From: an uncultured bacterium
Lineage (GTDB): Bacteria > Verrucomicrobiota > Kiritimatiellia > RFP12 > UBA1067
Direction: 5' to 3'
Assembly (NCBI GenBank): GCA_902799955.1
Contig: CADCCQ010000010.1
Span: forward strand, 1-64,000
DNA: 64,000 nt
The notes beneath the pieces are model-generated. The model did not search any database, was not told the origin of the DNA, and worked only from the letters and a program-made list of their open reading frames with translations. Of this stretch, positions 9,084 through 17,047 are shown in pieces; the first letter of the stretch is position 1; each line of letters begins with the position of its first letter. The position numbers and the translations under genes are program-made.

Positions 9084-9253
9084 TCATTGCATGGCGACAG
9101 AGATGAAGTCGCTTCCGTATGGATAAATGACAATTGACACAAATGTTAACAATGGAGCTATAGGCAAAAAGGTAAAAGGTGCGAGTGTTTAAGTTGGAGA
9201 AATAGCCGTATAGAATTTTTTAGTCAATTGAGGATGGACAATGTGGCGAGAAG

Positions 9254-9718
9254 CCCGTTATGGACGGGGGCGGACCACGCACGGCTGCGTATAATGCGGC
9301 GCAAGTGCGAAGGCGTGGCGGGGGCATGAGGAGCGAGCGTTGCGAATGAGACGAGCCCGGTTCGTGTCGGACGCGCCAAGACGCAAGCCCGGCAAGGAGC
9401 GAGCGGCGGAAGCGAAACGGACGCCGGAAGCGACGCCGCAGGGCGACGCGGATTGGCGATGGCCGGCGCGGGAGGGAATGGCGAATGAGCAGAAGGGAGA
9501 GACGAGCGCCCCCGCCATGGTTTCGCACGTTGTCGAAAATGCCAACCGCGGCTTTGACTTGGGCCGACAGCGGGACGGATGCCTTTCAGATGAGCCGAGT
9601 TGCGCAGGACTGCACCCCGAAGACAATCTGGTGATTGTCGAGCGGGTGCAAGGACGCGCAAATCGGCCATATCAAAGGCGGAGTACCGTTGCCCGAGTCA
9701 AAGCCGCATGTCGACAAT
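9254..9718 (+). ncRNA. Candidate large structured noncoding RNA, family not recognised
   Basis: The stretch has no convincing gene but nested complementary segments. The outer arm 9316-9325 pairs perfectly with 9508-9517. A second domain closes with 9529-9536/9711-9718, then 9548-9564/9691-9707 (17 bp), 9581-9592/9668-9679, 9594-9605/9656-9667, 9611-9617/9644-9650 and 9622-9628/9633-9639 with a TGGT loop. The last stems are separated by a symmetric AGGAC/AGGAC bubble and a CGAA/GAGC bubble. Small hairpins lie at 9254-9268, 9278-9309 and 9284-9300. Each imperfect base pair that could be a wobble (9286/9298, 9315/9518, 9529/9718, 9560/9695) is G-U on the plus strand and A-C on the minus strand, so I read the RNA from the plus strand. 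Ends are approximate. Confidence 0.6.
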
Positions 9719-9737
9719 GGACAATGGAAAGGGGAAG

Positions 9738-9786
9738 TGTTTGCGTGTTTGGGTTTTTGGGTGTTTGGGTTGGGGCTGGGGACTAG
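9738..9786. repeat. GTGTTTGGGT-type word array
   Basis: Words of the form GTGTTTG, GTGTTTGGG and GGTGTTTGGGTTGGG follow each other and end in GGGGACTAGGG. The same words recur at about 38750-38780. It runs up to the stop codon of the hydrolase gene. Confidence 0.65.
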
Positions 9787-10715
9787 GGTTGCTGCTGCAG
9801 CTGCCGCTTGACCTTCGCGAAGGACTCGCGCATCCTCGCCTCTGAGCCCCAGGCGATGCGGCGCTTTGACGGATTCAGTATGCGGCAGTGTCCGGTGAGG
9901 ATGTTGCGCTCGAGCTTCCAGCCGCGCGAGTAGTCGAGGACGTCCCACCAGACGCCGGCGTCGACTACCTTGCTCTCTATGTTGACGTTCCCCTGGGGGA
10001 CGACCATCTGCACGTTCTTCGAAGGCTTGCCGTCGAGGATGCGCCCTAGCTCCGCGAAGTAGAACGAGGCATGGTGGTTCGCGATGCGCTTTATGGTGTC
10101 GTTGGATCCCCAGGCGTCGTGGATCGCCGTCGTGTCGGTGATGTCCGAGGGGACGGAGAACTCCCTGACGTTGGCGACCGGCGCGGGGGTGCCGTTCGCG
10201 CCGAGGGGCTGTCCGCTCTCTCCGCCCGCGGCGGCGTAGACGTACTTGAGGGTGATGTCCTGTGGATTGACGACGAGGATGACCGGGGACTTGGAGCCTG
10301 CGCCCATCTTGGCGACGTCGGGGTCGTTCGCCGGGATCGCAGGGGCGAGAAGGGCGGCGGCGGCTATCCTGTCGCCGGTGGCGCCGAGGTCGGCGAGGGC
10401 GTGGGCGATGACGCGCCCGCCGAGGGAGTGTCCGACGAGGACGAGGGAGTCGCGGCGGCCGGCGGGGAGGGACCGGACGTCCCGCGCGAGCCGCCGCCCG
10501 GCGGCGTCCGCGTTCCTCACGGCCTTCTGCCAGAGCTCGTCGCCGTCCCATTGCCAGAACGCGCACTCCGACGACGAGAACACGTTGGTGAAGCTGGACC
10601 ACGCGCCGCCTTCGGGCGTCTGCGTGCGCATCCAGCCTGGGACGTACCATGCCTCGGAGAACGCGCACTTCGCAAGCGACGCGCACACCGCGATTGCCAT
10701 TGCCTCCTTCATCAT
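9783..10715 (-). CDS. Secreted alpha/beta hydrolase
   Basis: A 310-residue protein with a signal peptide (residues 1-20). It shows an alpha/beta-hydrolase core: LVLVGHSLGGRV at about residues 92-103, with the nucleophile Ser inside GHSLGG, then LLAPAIP and VILVVNPQD, the usual position of the acid residue, and IANHH near residue 215, which may supply the His. Esterase, lipase or amidase activity is likely; the substrate cannot be told. AAGGAGG lies 11 bases before the first of two adjacent ATGs. It is transcribed away from the V-ATPase genes from its own promoter, which carries the recurring TTTTGTTGTGG spacer. Confidence 0.75.
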   Translation of the reverse strand: MMKEAMAIAVCASLAKCAFSEAWYVPGWMRTQTPEGGAWSSFTNVFSSSECAFWQWDGDELWQKAVRNADAAGRRLARDVRSLPAGRRDSLVLVGHSLGGRVIAHALADLGATGDRIAAAALLAPAIPANDPDVAKMGAGSKSPVILVVNPQDITLKYVYAAAGGESGQPLGANGTPAPVANVREFSVPSDITDTTAIHDAWGSNDTIKRIANHHASFYFAELGRILDGKPSKNVQMVVPQGNVNIESKVVDAGVWWDVLDYSRGWKLERNILTGHCRILNPSKRRIAWGSEARMRESFAKVKRQLQQQP

Positions 10716-10743
10716 CTTCTACTTTGCCTCCTTCATGCAGCAC

Positions 10744-10760
10744 ATTATACCACAACAAAA
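10744..10760 (-). promoter_or_regulatory. Promoter of the alpha/beta hydrolase gene
   Basis: Exact copy of TTTTGTTGTGGTATAAT on the minus strand, 28 bases before the start codon. The -35 box is weak (AAGCAC at 17 bases), so the conserved spacer may matter for recognition. Confidence 0.75.
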
Positions 10761-10770
10761 CTATTTGTGC

Positions 10771-10799
10771 TTGAAACGAAGGGAAGAAAAGGGTATAAT
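10771..10799 (+). promoter_or_regulatory. Promoter of the V-ATPase D-I-K operon, leaderless
   Basis: TTGAAA, 17 bases, TATAAT. The start codon of subunit D is only 11 bases after the -10 box, so transcription should begin within about five bases of the ATG, leaving no room for a ribosome binding site. It is divergent from the hydrolase promoter, whose -10 box ends 50 bases away. Confidence 0.7.
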
Positions 10800-10810
10800 A
10801 TCTGGATTAA

Positions 10811-11428
10811 ATGACACGGATAAAACTGACAAAGACAGAACTGAAGGCGCAGACCGACGCCCTGCGGCGGTTTCAGCGCTTTCTCCCCATGCTGCAGCTG
10901 AAGAAGCAGCAGCTTCAGGGGGAGATCGCGCAGATCGTCGCCAAGGCGGAGGCCGTCGCCGAAAGGGAGCGGGCGCTGCGCGCCTCCCTCTCGGGCTGGA
11001 CCGGCCTTCTCGCGACGGACGCCGCGCTGGTGGACGGGCTTGTCAAGGTGAAGTCCGTGAACACCGGCACCGCCAACATCGCCGGCGTGGCGATACCGAC
11101 CTTCGACTCCATTGACACGGAAGTGCGCGAGATCGACGCGTGGGCGACGCCCGCGTGGCTGGACGACGCGGCGGAGGCGGCGAAGTCGATTCTCTCGCTC
11201 CAGTGCGAGCGCGCCGTCTACGACGAGCAGCGCCGCCTCGTCACCATAGAGCTTCAGCAGACGTCGCAGCGCGTAAACCTCTTCGAGAAGGTGAAGATCC
11301 CCGAGTGCAAGGAGGCGATCCGCGTCATCAAGATCGCACTGGGCGACGAGCAGACCGCCGCGGTCACGAGAGGCAAGATCGCGAAGTCCAGGACACCGGA
11401 AGCCTCGGGCGGGGAGGACGCGGCATGA
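10811..11428 (+). CDS. atpD: V-type ATP synthase subunit D
   Basis: Central stalk subunit that couples the catalytic head of the V/A-type ATPase to the membrane rotor. It has 205 residues, near the usual length, is mostly helical, and begins with LTKTELKAQTDALRRFQRFLPMLQLKKQQLQ, the typical N-terminal coiled-coil helix, with the partner helix at about 140-185. No ribosome binding site precedes the ATG and the promoter is only 11 bases away. The catalytic subunits A and B that normally precede D are absent here, so they must be encoded elsewhere. It overlaps the next gene by ATGA. Confidence 0.9.
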   Translation: MTRIKLTKTELKAQTDALRRFQRFLPMLQLKKQQLQGEIAQIVAKAEAVAERERALRASLSGWTGLLATDAALVDGLVKVKSVNTGTANIAGVAIPTFDSIDTEVREIDAWATPAWLDDAAEAAKSILSLQCERAVYDEQRRLVTIELQQTSQRVNLFEKVKIPECKEAIRVIKIALGDEQTAAVTRGKIAKSRTPEASGGEDAA

Positions 11429-13062
11429 TAGTCAAGATGAAGCACCTGGACCTCGTATGCGTCGCGGAGGACCGCGAGGCCACGCTCGACAGGCTCCGCT
11501 CGCTCGGCGCAGTCCACCTTGACCTCGCCGCCGCCTCCGGCGCGGAGGTCGCCGCCGCCAAGGGCGACGCGTCCGAAGCGGAGGCCGCGGTGCGCTTCAT
11601 AATGAAGGCCCGCGACGGGAAGACGCCCGCCGCGCTCGAGAAAATCCCGGTCTCCGAAGTCCTGTCGATCCAGGCGGAGATAGAGGACAAGACCGCGCAG
11701 GCGTCCGCGCTCTCGCGCGAGATAGCCAGGTGCGAGCCCTACGGCGACTTCGACCCGGGCCTCGCGAGGAAGCTGATCGCGGACGGCGTCGACATCCGCG
11801 CCGTCGCGGAGTTCCCGGACCCACTGCCGGAGAAGGGGCTTTCCGCCATGCGCGGCGAGCTTTCCGCGCTGGAGGGGGAGATCGCCGCGTCGGCCTCGCG
11901 CCTCGCCCGTGCGGACGACAAGGCGATCGTCGCCGAGTTCCCGGAGCTGGCGGACAGAATCGCCTTCGCCGCGGCGAAGGAGCTGATGCAGAGCGAGGGC
12001 GCTGTCGCATACGTCTCCGGCTGGCTTCCCGAGACGCAGGTCGAGCGACTGAAGGCCTGCGCGCGCGAATCTTCCTGGGGGTATCTCCTCCGCGACCCGG
12101 CCGCCGGCGAGGTGCCGCCGACGCTCGTCGAGCCGCCGAAGATGTTCCGTCCAATGAAGGCCCTCTTCGCCGGCCTGGGGATTGCTCCGGCGTACACGGA
12201 GGCGGACGTCTCGGTGCCGTTCATGTGCTATTTCTCGCTCTTCTTCGCGATGCTCGTCGGCGACGGCGCGTACGGGGCGATATTCCTCGCCGGGACGCTC
12301 GCGATGAGGAAGAAGCTGCCGCGCAGCTGGTTTGTGCTCCTGACGGTGTTCTCTTCTGCTACCATCCTCTGGGGGCTTCTCTCGAACACATGGTTCGGCG
12401 CGGGCATCCCGTGGTGCGCGTCCTGGCCGACGGTGAAGTGGCTCGCGGACCCGAGCTACCACCACATGATGCTGCTGTGCTTCACGATAGGCGCGAGCCA
12501 CCTCATGCTCGCGCGCCTGTGGAACGGCGTTTGCAAGGCGCCGGACTCCACGTGCGTCGCGGAGTTCGGATGGGCGGGGATCGTGCTGTTCATGTACCTC
12601 GTCACGAACTCCATCGTCGGGATATTCCCCGCGATACCGAAATGGGGCTTCATCGTGTTCTACGTCTCGCTCGCGGCGGTCGCGCTGTTCTCGGTGAAGC
12701 CGTCGGAGCTGAAGACGCGCGGGGCGGAGCTGGGGATGCTGCCGCTGAACATCATGAGCGCCCTCGGCGACATAATCAGCTACGTGAGGCTCTTCGCCGT
12801 CGGGCTGGCGTCCGTCAAGGTCGCCGAGAACTTCAACGGGATGGCGACCGGGCTTGTGGCGGGCGATGGCTCGCTGTGGGCGAAGGCGCTTCTTTCCGTC
12901 GCGATGGTGGCGATACTCCTAATCGGGCACGCGCTCAACATCGCGATGGCCGGGCTTTCGGTCCTCGTCCACGCCGTGCGTCTCAACACGCTGGAGTTCT
13001 CGAACCACAAGGGCGTGAGCTGGTCCGGCTACGCCTTCAGTCCGTTCAGGAAGGGCAAGTAG
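11425..13062 (+). CDS. atpI: V-type ATP synthase subunit I
   Basis: Membrane stator subunit (a/I type) that forms the ion half-channels against the K ring. The 545 residues comprise a cytoplasmic helical arm (1-245) and about seven membrane segments, including FMCYFSLFFAMLVGDGAYG at about 265 and ISYVRLFAVGLASVKVAENFNGMA at about 450, the conserved rotor-facing helix with its Arg. It is shorter than most members (600-670), mainly in the arm. The start overlaps the D stop. Whether it carries H+ or Na+ cannot be decided from this chain; the Na+-pumping decarboxylase at 60-64 kb makes Na+ plausible. Confidence 0.92.
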   Translation: MIVKMKHLDLVCVAEDREATLDRLRSLGAVHLDLAAASGAEVAAAKGDASEAEAAVRFIMKARDGKTPAALEKIPVSEVLSIQAEIEDKTAQASALSREIARCEPYGDFDPGLARKLIADGVDIRAVAEFPDPLPEKGLSAMRGELSALEGEIAASASRLARADDKAIVAEFPELADRIAFAAAKELMQSEGAVAYVSGWLPETQVERLKACARESSWGYLLRDPAAGEVPPTLVEPPKMFRPMKALFAGLGIAPAYTEADVSVPFMCYFSLFFAMLVGDGAYGAIFLAGTLAMRKKLPRSWFVLLTVFSSATILWGLLSNTWFGAGIPWCASWPTVKWLADPSYHHMMLLCFTIGASHLMLARLWNGVCKAPDSTCVAEFGWAGIVLFMYLVTNSIVGIFPAIPKWGFIVFYVSLAAVALFSVKPSELKTRGAELGMLPLNIMSALGDIISYVRLFAVGLASVKVAENFNGMATGLVAGDGSLWAKALLSVAMVAILLIGHALNIAMAGLSVLVHAVRLNTLEFSNHKGVSWSGYAFSPFRKGK

Positions 13063-13077
13063 CCACGGGGCCACATG

Positions 13078-13112
13078 GCAAACCAACCACCAACAATCAA
13101 CCACTAACCACA
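13078..13112. repeat. Degenerate CAACCACTAACCA word array
   Basis: Words AACCAACCACCAAC, AATCAACCACTAACCAC precede the AAGGAGG of subunit K. The same words lie directly ahead of oadG at 60318-60360. Confidence 0.6.
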
Positions 13113-13125
13113 ACAAGGAGGAACA

Positions 13126-13578
13126 ATGAGTGATGCAGCAATGATAGTGGCGGGCGCGATCGCCTGCCTGGGTCTCGCCGGCGCCGGAAGCGCGTTCGGC
13201 ACTGGTTTCGCCGCGGCCGCGGCCGTGGGGGCATGGAAGAAGTGCTACGCCGCCAACAAGCCGGCGCCGTTCCTCCTGCTCTCGTTCGTCGGCGCGCCGA
13301 TAACGCAGACGCTGTACGGGATGATCCTCATGTTCATCATGCTCGGCAAGACGAACGTCCCTGGCGCAGGCGTTCCGGTCCTCGTCTCCGGCGTGTTCGC
13401 CGGCCTTGCGATCGGGCTCTCCGCGCTCTTCCAGGGCCGCGCCGGCGCCGCCGCGTGCGACGCGCAGGCCGAGACGAACCAGGGCTTCACCAACTACCTC
13501 GCCGCGCTCGGCATCGTCGAGACCGTCGCCATCTTCGCGATGGTGTTCGCGCTCATCGCGCTCGGCTCGATCGGCTAA
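13126..13578 (+). CDS. atpK: V-type ATP synthase subunit K (proteolipid)
   Basis: Rotor-ring subunit of 150 residues with four membrane helices in two repeats, each starting with Gly/Ala-rich helices (GLAGAGSAFGTGFAAAAAVG; GVFAGLAIGLSALFQGRAGAA). The ion-binding Glu should be the one in NYLAALGIVETVAIFAMVFALI of the last helix. This double-hairpin form is the V-type arrangement. AAGGAGG stands seven bases before the ATG. The next gene starts directly behind its stop. Confidence 0.93.
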   Translation: MSDAAMIVAGAIACLGLAGAGSAFGTGFAAAAAVGAWKKCYAANKPAPFLLLSFVGAPITQTLYGMILMFIMLGKTNVPGAGVPVLVSGVFAGLAIGLSALFQGRAGAAACDAQAETNQGFTNYLAALGIVETVAIFAMVFALIALGSIG

Positions 13579-15354
13579 ATGCGCATAGGGAAGTCGCAGA
13601 TCTGGTTCCTGGCGTTCACCGCGGTCTTCGCGGTGCTGGCGGGAGTCGTGTTCTGGGGTTCGTGGGCCCTGGACATGGTCCCCGTCATGCCCGACTGTGC
13701 GACTTCCTTCTCCGACAAGTACATACGCGACGCCTACTTCGCGTGGCGCGAGAGCGGCAAGTTCGTCCCGGGCGATTTGACCGTTCTTCTGGGCGGGCCG
13801 TACCTCTGGGTCGAGCTACGGTATGCGTTCGCCGCGTACTGCGCGGCGCTCGGCATGGCCTACTTCCTCCGGGGGCGCGGACTGTGCCGGCTCGCCGCAT
13901 ACGGAGCGGGCCTGCTGCTCGCGTTCTCCGGCTACTGGCTCACGCTGTTCTCCGCCGGACACCTCGGCTGGTTCCAGTGGATGACGTACGGCGTATTCGC
14001 GTTCGGGCTGATCGACCGGGCGATTGAGAAGGGGCGCATCCGCCATTGGCTCCTCCTTGGCGCGGTGATGGCGTGGGGCAGCTTCTACCAGCCCGATCTC
14101 TGGCTTCTCTTCACTCTCTTCACCGGCGCGTATTTCATCTTTCGCCTTGTGGCGTGTGTCATTGTCGCTCGCCGCTCGTCATCGCCTGCAGCCCATTCCG
14201 TTCCCCGTTCCCCGTTCCCCGTTCCCTTCCAATGGCCAAGGTTCGCAATTGGCGCGGCGGCTTCGCTTGCCGTGTTCGTAGCTGTGGGCCTGCCCAGCTT
14301 CAGAAGTGCGTTCGTGAACGACCTGTCGGGACGCGAAAAGCAGATCGAGGAGGGGCAGACGCTCTCCGACAAGTCGGCCGACGACCCCGAGAAGCGCTGG
14401 ATATTCGCGACCAACTGGTCCATGCCGCCGGAGGATACGCTTGAGTTCCTTGTCCCCGGTGTCCATGGCGACACCAGCTGCAAGATGACGCTTGCGATAG
14501 GCGAGCGGAGGGGAAATGGCATCAAGGAGTACACCGGACGCCTTGGACGCCCCATCGACGCAAAGGCCGGCAACTACCGTCAGCATTCGCTTTACGTAGG
14601 TTTTGTTACTTGCCTTCTTGCGCTTGCCGGGCTGGTCCTGGCTTTCGCAGTGAAGCGCAATCCCGCAATCCCGCAATCCCATAATTCCACAATTCCACAA
14701 TTCCATAGTTCTTCAGACAAGGCCACGGTCATCTTCTTCACGGTCGCCACCGTTGTGTTTTGCGTGTTTTCCATGGGGCGTTACTGCGAGCCGGTCTACA
14801 GGATGGTGTTCAAGCTGCCGTTTGGCGATATGCTCCGGGCGCCCGTAAAATGGCATCACCTCACGGAGTTCTGCATCGTCGTGCTTGCGGGGTTCGGAAT
14901 CGACCGCCTTTGCGCCCTTGCGTCGAAGAAGGGGACTGTGCTCGTTTGTGTCGTTGGCGCGGTGGTCTTCGCGGGCGCGGTGAACCTTGCGGTCGAAGAC
15001 AGCAAGTTCTGTGCGCCCCACAGGGCCGACACGCAGCTTGCCCCGGTGCCGCAGCCCATACCGCAGGACCCGGCACAGGCCAGGCAGTTCGAGCGCGCCG
15101 TGCGCAAACATGGATTTACTCCGGTGGGCCGCATGAAGCTTCCGTTCCAGGTGCAGCCGGGCGTGGTACGCGACTTTGACGTGTTTCTGGTCGAGCAGAA
15201 GATCACGCGCCCCGCGCCGAGGAAGGCGGAGGACGTCAAGCCGCTGAAGGGCTTTGCGTTCTTTGCCGCGATCCTTTCCGTTGCCGCGACGCTCGCCGTC
15301 GCAGTGTTCACAATCCTCTCCGTGTCCATGCCACGGCGTGCGCGGCAGTCGTAA
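13579..15354 (+). CDS. Polytopic membrane protein, GT-C glycosyltransferase-like, with repeat insertions
   Basis: A 591-residue protein with about ten membrane helices, an early periplasmic loop with acidic residues (DCATSFSDKYIRDAYF) and a soluble C-terminal stretch between two late helices. This resembles YfhO-like or other GT-C lipid-linked sugar transferases; the assignment is tentative. Two segments are repeat-derived: residues 206-218 (VPRSPFPVPF, from a GTTCCCC array) and 360-376 (IPQSHNSTIPQFH, from ACAATTCC words). Both keep the frame and lie in loops between helices. The ATG follows the subunit K stop directly, so it may be translated by re-initiation. Confidence 0.6.
   Translation: MRIGKSQIWFLAFTAVFAVLAGVVFWGSWALDMVPVMPDCATSFSDKYIRDAYFAWRESGKFVPGDLTVLLGGPYLWVELRYAFAAYCAALGMAYFLRGRGLCRLAAYGAGLLLAFSGYWLTLFSAGHLGWFQWMTYGVFAFGLIDRAIEKGRIRHWLLLGAVMAWGSFYQPDLWLLFTLFTGAYFIFRLVACVIVARRSSSPAAHSVPRSPFPVPFQWPRFAIGAAASLAVFVAVGLPSFRSAFVNDLSGREKQIEEGQTLSDKSADDPEKRWIFATNWSMPPEDTLEFLVPGVHGDTSCKMTLAIGERRGNGIKEYTGRLGRPIDAKAGNYRQHSLYVGFVTCLLALAGLVLAFAVKRNPAIPQSHNSTIPQFHSSSDKATVIFFTVATVVFCVFSMGRYCEPVYRMVFKLPFGDMLRAPVKWHHLTEFCIVVLAGFGIDRLCALASKKGTVLVCVVGAVVFAGAVNLAVEDSKFCAPHRADTQLAPVPQPIPQDPAQARQFERAVRKHGFTPVGRMKLPFQVQPGVVRDFDVFLVEQKITRPAPRKAEDVKPLKGFAFFAAILSVAATLAVAVFTILSVSMPRRARQS
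14196..14232. repeat. In-frame GTTCCCC array inside the membrane protein gene
   Basis: Five units of 7 bases (GTTCCCC) in succession. The same unit flanks the 67-bp element in purF. Confidence 0.85.
14658..14708. repeat. In-frame ATAATTCC/ACAATTCC array inside the membrane protein gene
   Basis: Six 8-base words (GCAATCCC, ATAATTCC, ACAATTCC) read as Pro-Ala-Ile-Pro-Gln-Ser-His-Asn-Ser-Thr. They are the words of the large array at 15381-15540. Confidence 0.9.
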
Positions 15355-15380
15355 TGAGTGCGCTGCACCGCGGCCAATGA

Positions 15381-15540
15381 ATAATTCCTCAATTCCGCTA
15401 TCCCTCAATTCCATAATTCCATAATCCCTCAATCCCTCAATCCCCCAATCCCGCAATCCCCCAATTCCACAATTCCATAATTCCACAATTCCACAATCCC
15501 CCAATCCCCCAATCCCCCAATTCCATAATTCCATAATACT
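15381..15540. repeat. Large 8-bp-period array (ATAATTCC, CTCAATCC, CCCAATCC)
   Basis: About twenty degenerate 8-base units fill the 188-base gap between two genes. Sub-words change along the array in blocks, as in a recombining satellite. No promoter or ribosome site for the next gene is visible inside it. Confidence 0.92.
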
Positions 15541-15542
15541 CC

Positions 15543-16976
15543 ATGATGTATCGTAATGTAATGAAGGCAGGCGTAGTGGCGGCAATGATGTTCGCTTCGG
15601 CGGCCTTTGCGCCGGCTGGCGCCGCGCAGAGCGCAAAGCCTTGCCCGAGCAAGGTGGAGGTGTCGGCCGGGAAGAAGGTCGCGTGCGGACAGGACGTGCG
15701 CAACTTCATGTTCAGAGGCGAGGCGTGGCTCTCGAAGGGCGCCGAGGCGTCGCTCTGGTTCCACGCCGACTCGTCCGGCAAGGGCTATGAAGTGCTTTTC
15801 CACAACGGCCCCGTCGACGGAACGCGCAAGACAGGTTCGCTCTCGCACATACGCAACATCTACCGCTCAGCGGTACAGGACGAGGAGTGGTTCACGTTCG
15901 TGGTAAAGGTCCGCGAGAAGAACGTGGAGGTGAATGTGTGGGCCGGCGGCTATTCTATGTGGCCGTGTGTGGTTCGCTACACGGAGGGAGAGCGCCCCTA
16001 CCGCCTTCCGCAGTACGCGAAGATGGTCTTCTCCCGTGGCGACTTCGTGTTCGAGGGGCGCAAGGGCAAGGCGAAGTTCCGCGACGTCGTGCTGACCCCG
16101 TTGAAGGACGGCGTCACAAACGCAGATGACATTTTCCCGTATGCCGACGAGGCCACCGACCCAGTGATCCGCCTGCAGCAGGAGGATTTCCCCGTCATAA
16201 ACTACCACGCCCACGCAAAGGGCGGCTTCTCGCCGAAAATGGCGTACGACAAGAGCATGGTGGACGGCATCAACTACGGAATCGCCGTGAACATCTACGG
16301 CAAGCTCGTGCACAAGGGCGACGGCGGCGTGGGGCGGATGATCGAGACGGACGGCGAGGCACTTGAGTATCTCGGACAGATGATCTCTGCGTTTCCGTGC
16401 CTGCATGGCTTCCAGGGCGAGGGGCGCAAATGGACGATGTCGTTTACGGAGAAGTCGCTCGCCAAGTGCGACTACCTCTTCACCGACTCGATGACCGTGG
16501 TGGATCGCAACCGCCAGATCCGGCTGTACCGTCCGGACGAGATGACGTACAACGGACGCGCCCCGGAGGAGTGGATGGAGTTCTACGTCGACCAGATCGA
16601 GAAGATACTGACGAACGAGCCGGCGGACATCTACGTGAACCCGCTCTATCTGCCGCGGGAGCTTGCGCCGCGCTTCGACGAGCTGTGGACCGACGCACGC
16701 GTCGGCCGCGTCCTCGACGTTCTGGCAAAATACAGAATCGCCCTCGAGATCAACTCGCTGAGCCGCCTCCCGGGGCACAGGGTGATACGAATGGCAAAGG
16801 CGCGCGGGATAAAGTTTACCTTCGGCACGAACAACCAGGACGCGAACATCGGCCGCCTTGAATGGGCGCTAGAGGCGGTTAAGGAGTGCGGAATCACGAA
16901 GGAGGACATGTGGTTCCCGTCGGACAGCATCAGACTGTCCAGAAAGCCGGTGATCTACAACAAGATCGACGAATGA
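15543..16976 (+). CDS. Secreted protein with 3-keto-disaccharide-hydrolase-like domain and PHP-like domain
   Basis: 477 residues. A signal peptide covers residues 1-28. Residues 30-195 look like the beta-sandwich of the DUF1080/3-keto-disaccharide hydrolase group (RGEAWLSKGAEASLWFHADS, later KAKFRDVVLTPL). Residues 215-475 resemble a PHP metal-dependent phosphoesterase: NYHAHAKGG near the domain start, ALEINSLSRLPGHRVIRMAK, and FGTNNQDANIGRLEWALEA. That combination suggests a secreted enzyme acting on sugars or sugar phosphates. Three in-frame ATGs lie at the start (15543, 15546, 15561) and none has a ribosome site, so the start is uncertain. Confidence 0.6.
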   Translation: MMYRNVMKAGVVAAMMFASAAFAPAGAAQSAKPCPSKVEVSAGKKVACGQDVRNFMFRGEAWLSKGAEASLWFHADSSGKGYEVLFHNGPVDGTRKTGSLSHIRNIYRSAVQDEEWFTFVVKVREKNVEVNVWAGGYSMWPCVVRYTEGERPYRLPQYAKMVFSRGDFVFEGRKGKAKFRDVVLTPLKDGVTNADDIFPYADEATDPVIRLQQEDFPVINYHAHAKGGFSPKMAYDKSMVDGINYGIAVNIYGKLVHKGDGGVGRMIETDGEALEYLGQMISAFPCLHGFQGEGRKWTMSFTEKSLAKCDYLFTDSMTVVDRNRQIRLYRPDEMTYNGRAPEEWMEFYVDQIEKILTNEPADIYVNPLYLPRELAPRFDELWTDARVGRVLDVLAKYRIALEINSLSRLPGHRVIRMAKARGIKFTFGTNNQDANIGRLEWALEAVKECGITKEDMWFPSDSIRLSRKPVIYNKIDE

Positions 16977-16994
16977 AGAACATGAACATGGTGC

Positions 16995-17022
16995 TTGACA
17001 ACTGTCCGCAAAGTGTGATAAT
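16995..17022 (+). promoter_or_regulatory. Promoter of the envelope operon
   Basis: TTGACA, 16 bases, GATAAT, 25 bases before the first ATG of the YcfL-like gene. No comparable promoter is seen before the following genes, which are closely spaced. Confidence 0.7.
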
Positions 17023-17047
17023 ATTCTCTTCGTAAAGGAAGAAAACA

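Noticed and set aside
9220-9670. Three overlapping minus-strand open frames of 102, 148 and 122 codons
   Set aside because: They overlap in different frames, have Arg/Pro/Ser-rich translations without family motifs, and lie exactly in the paired RNA segments. GC-rich DNA produces such frames by chance.
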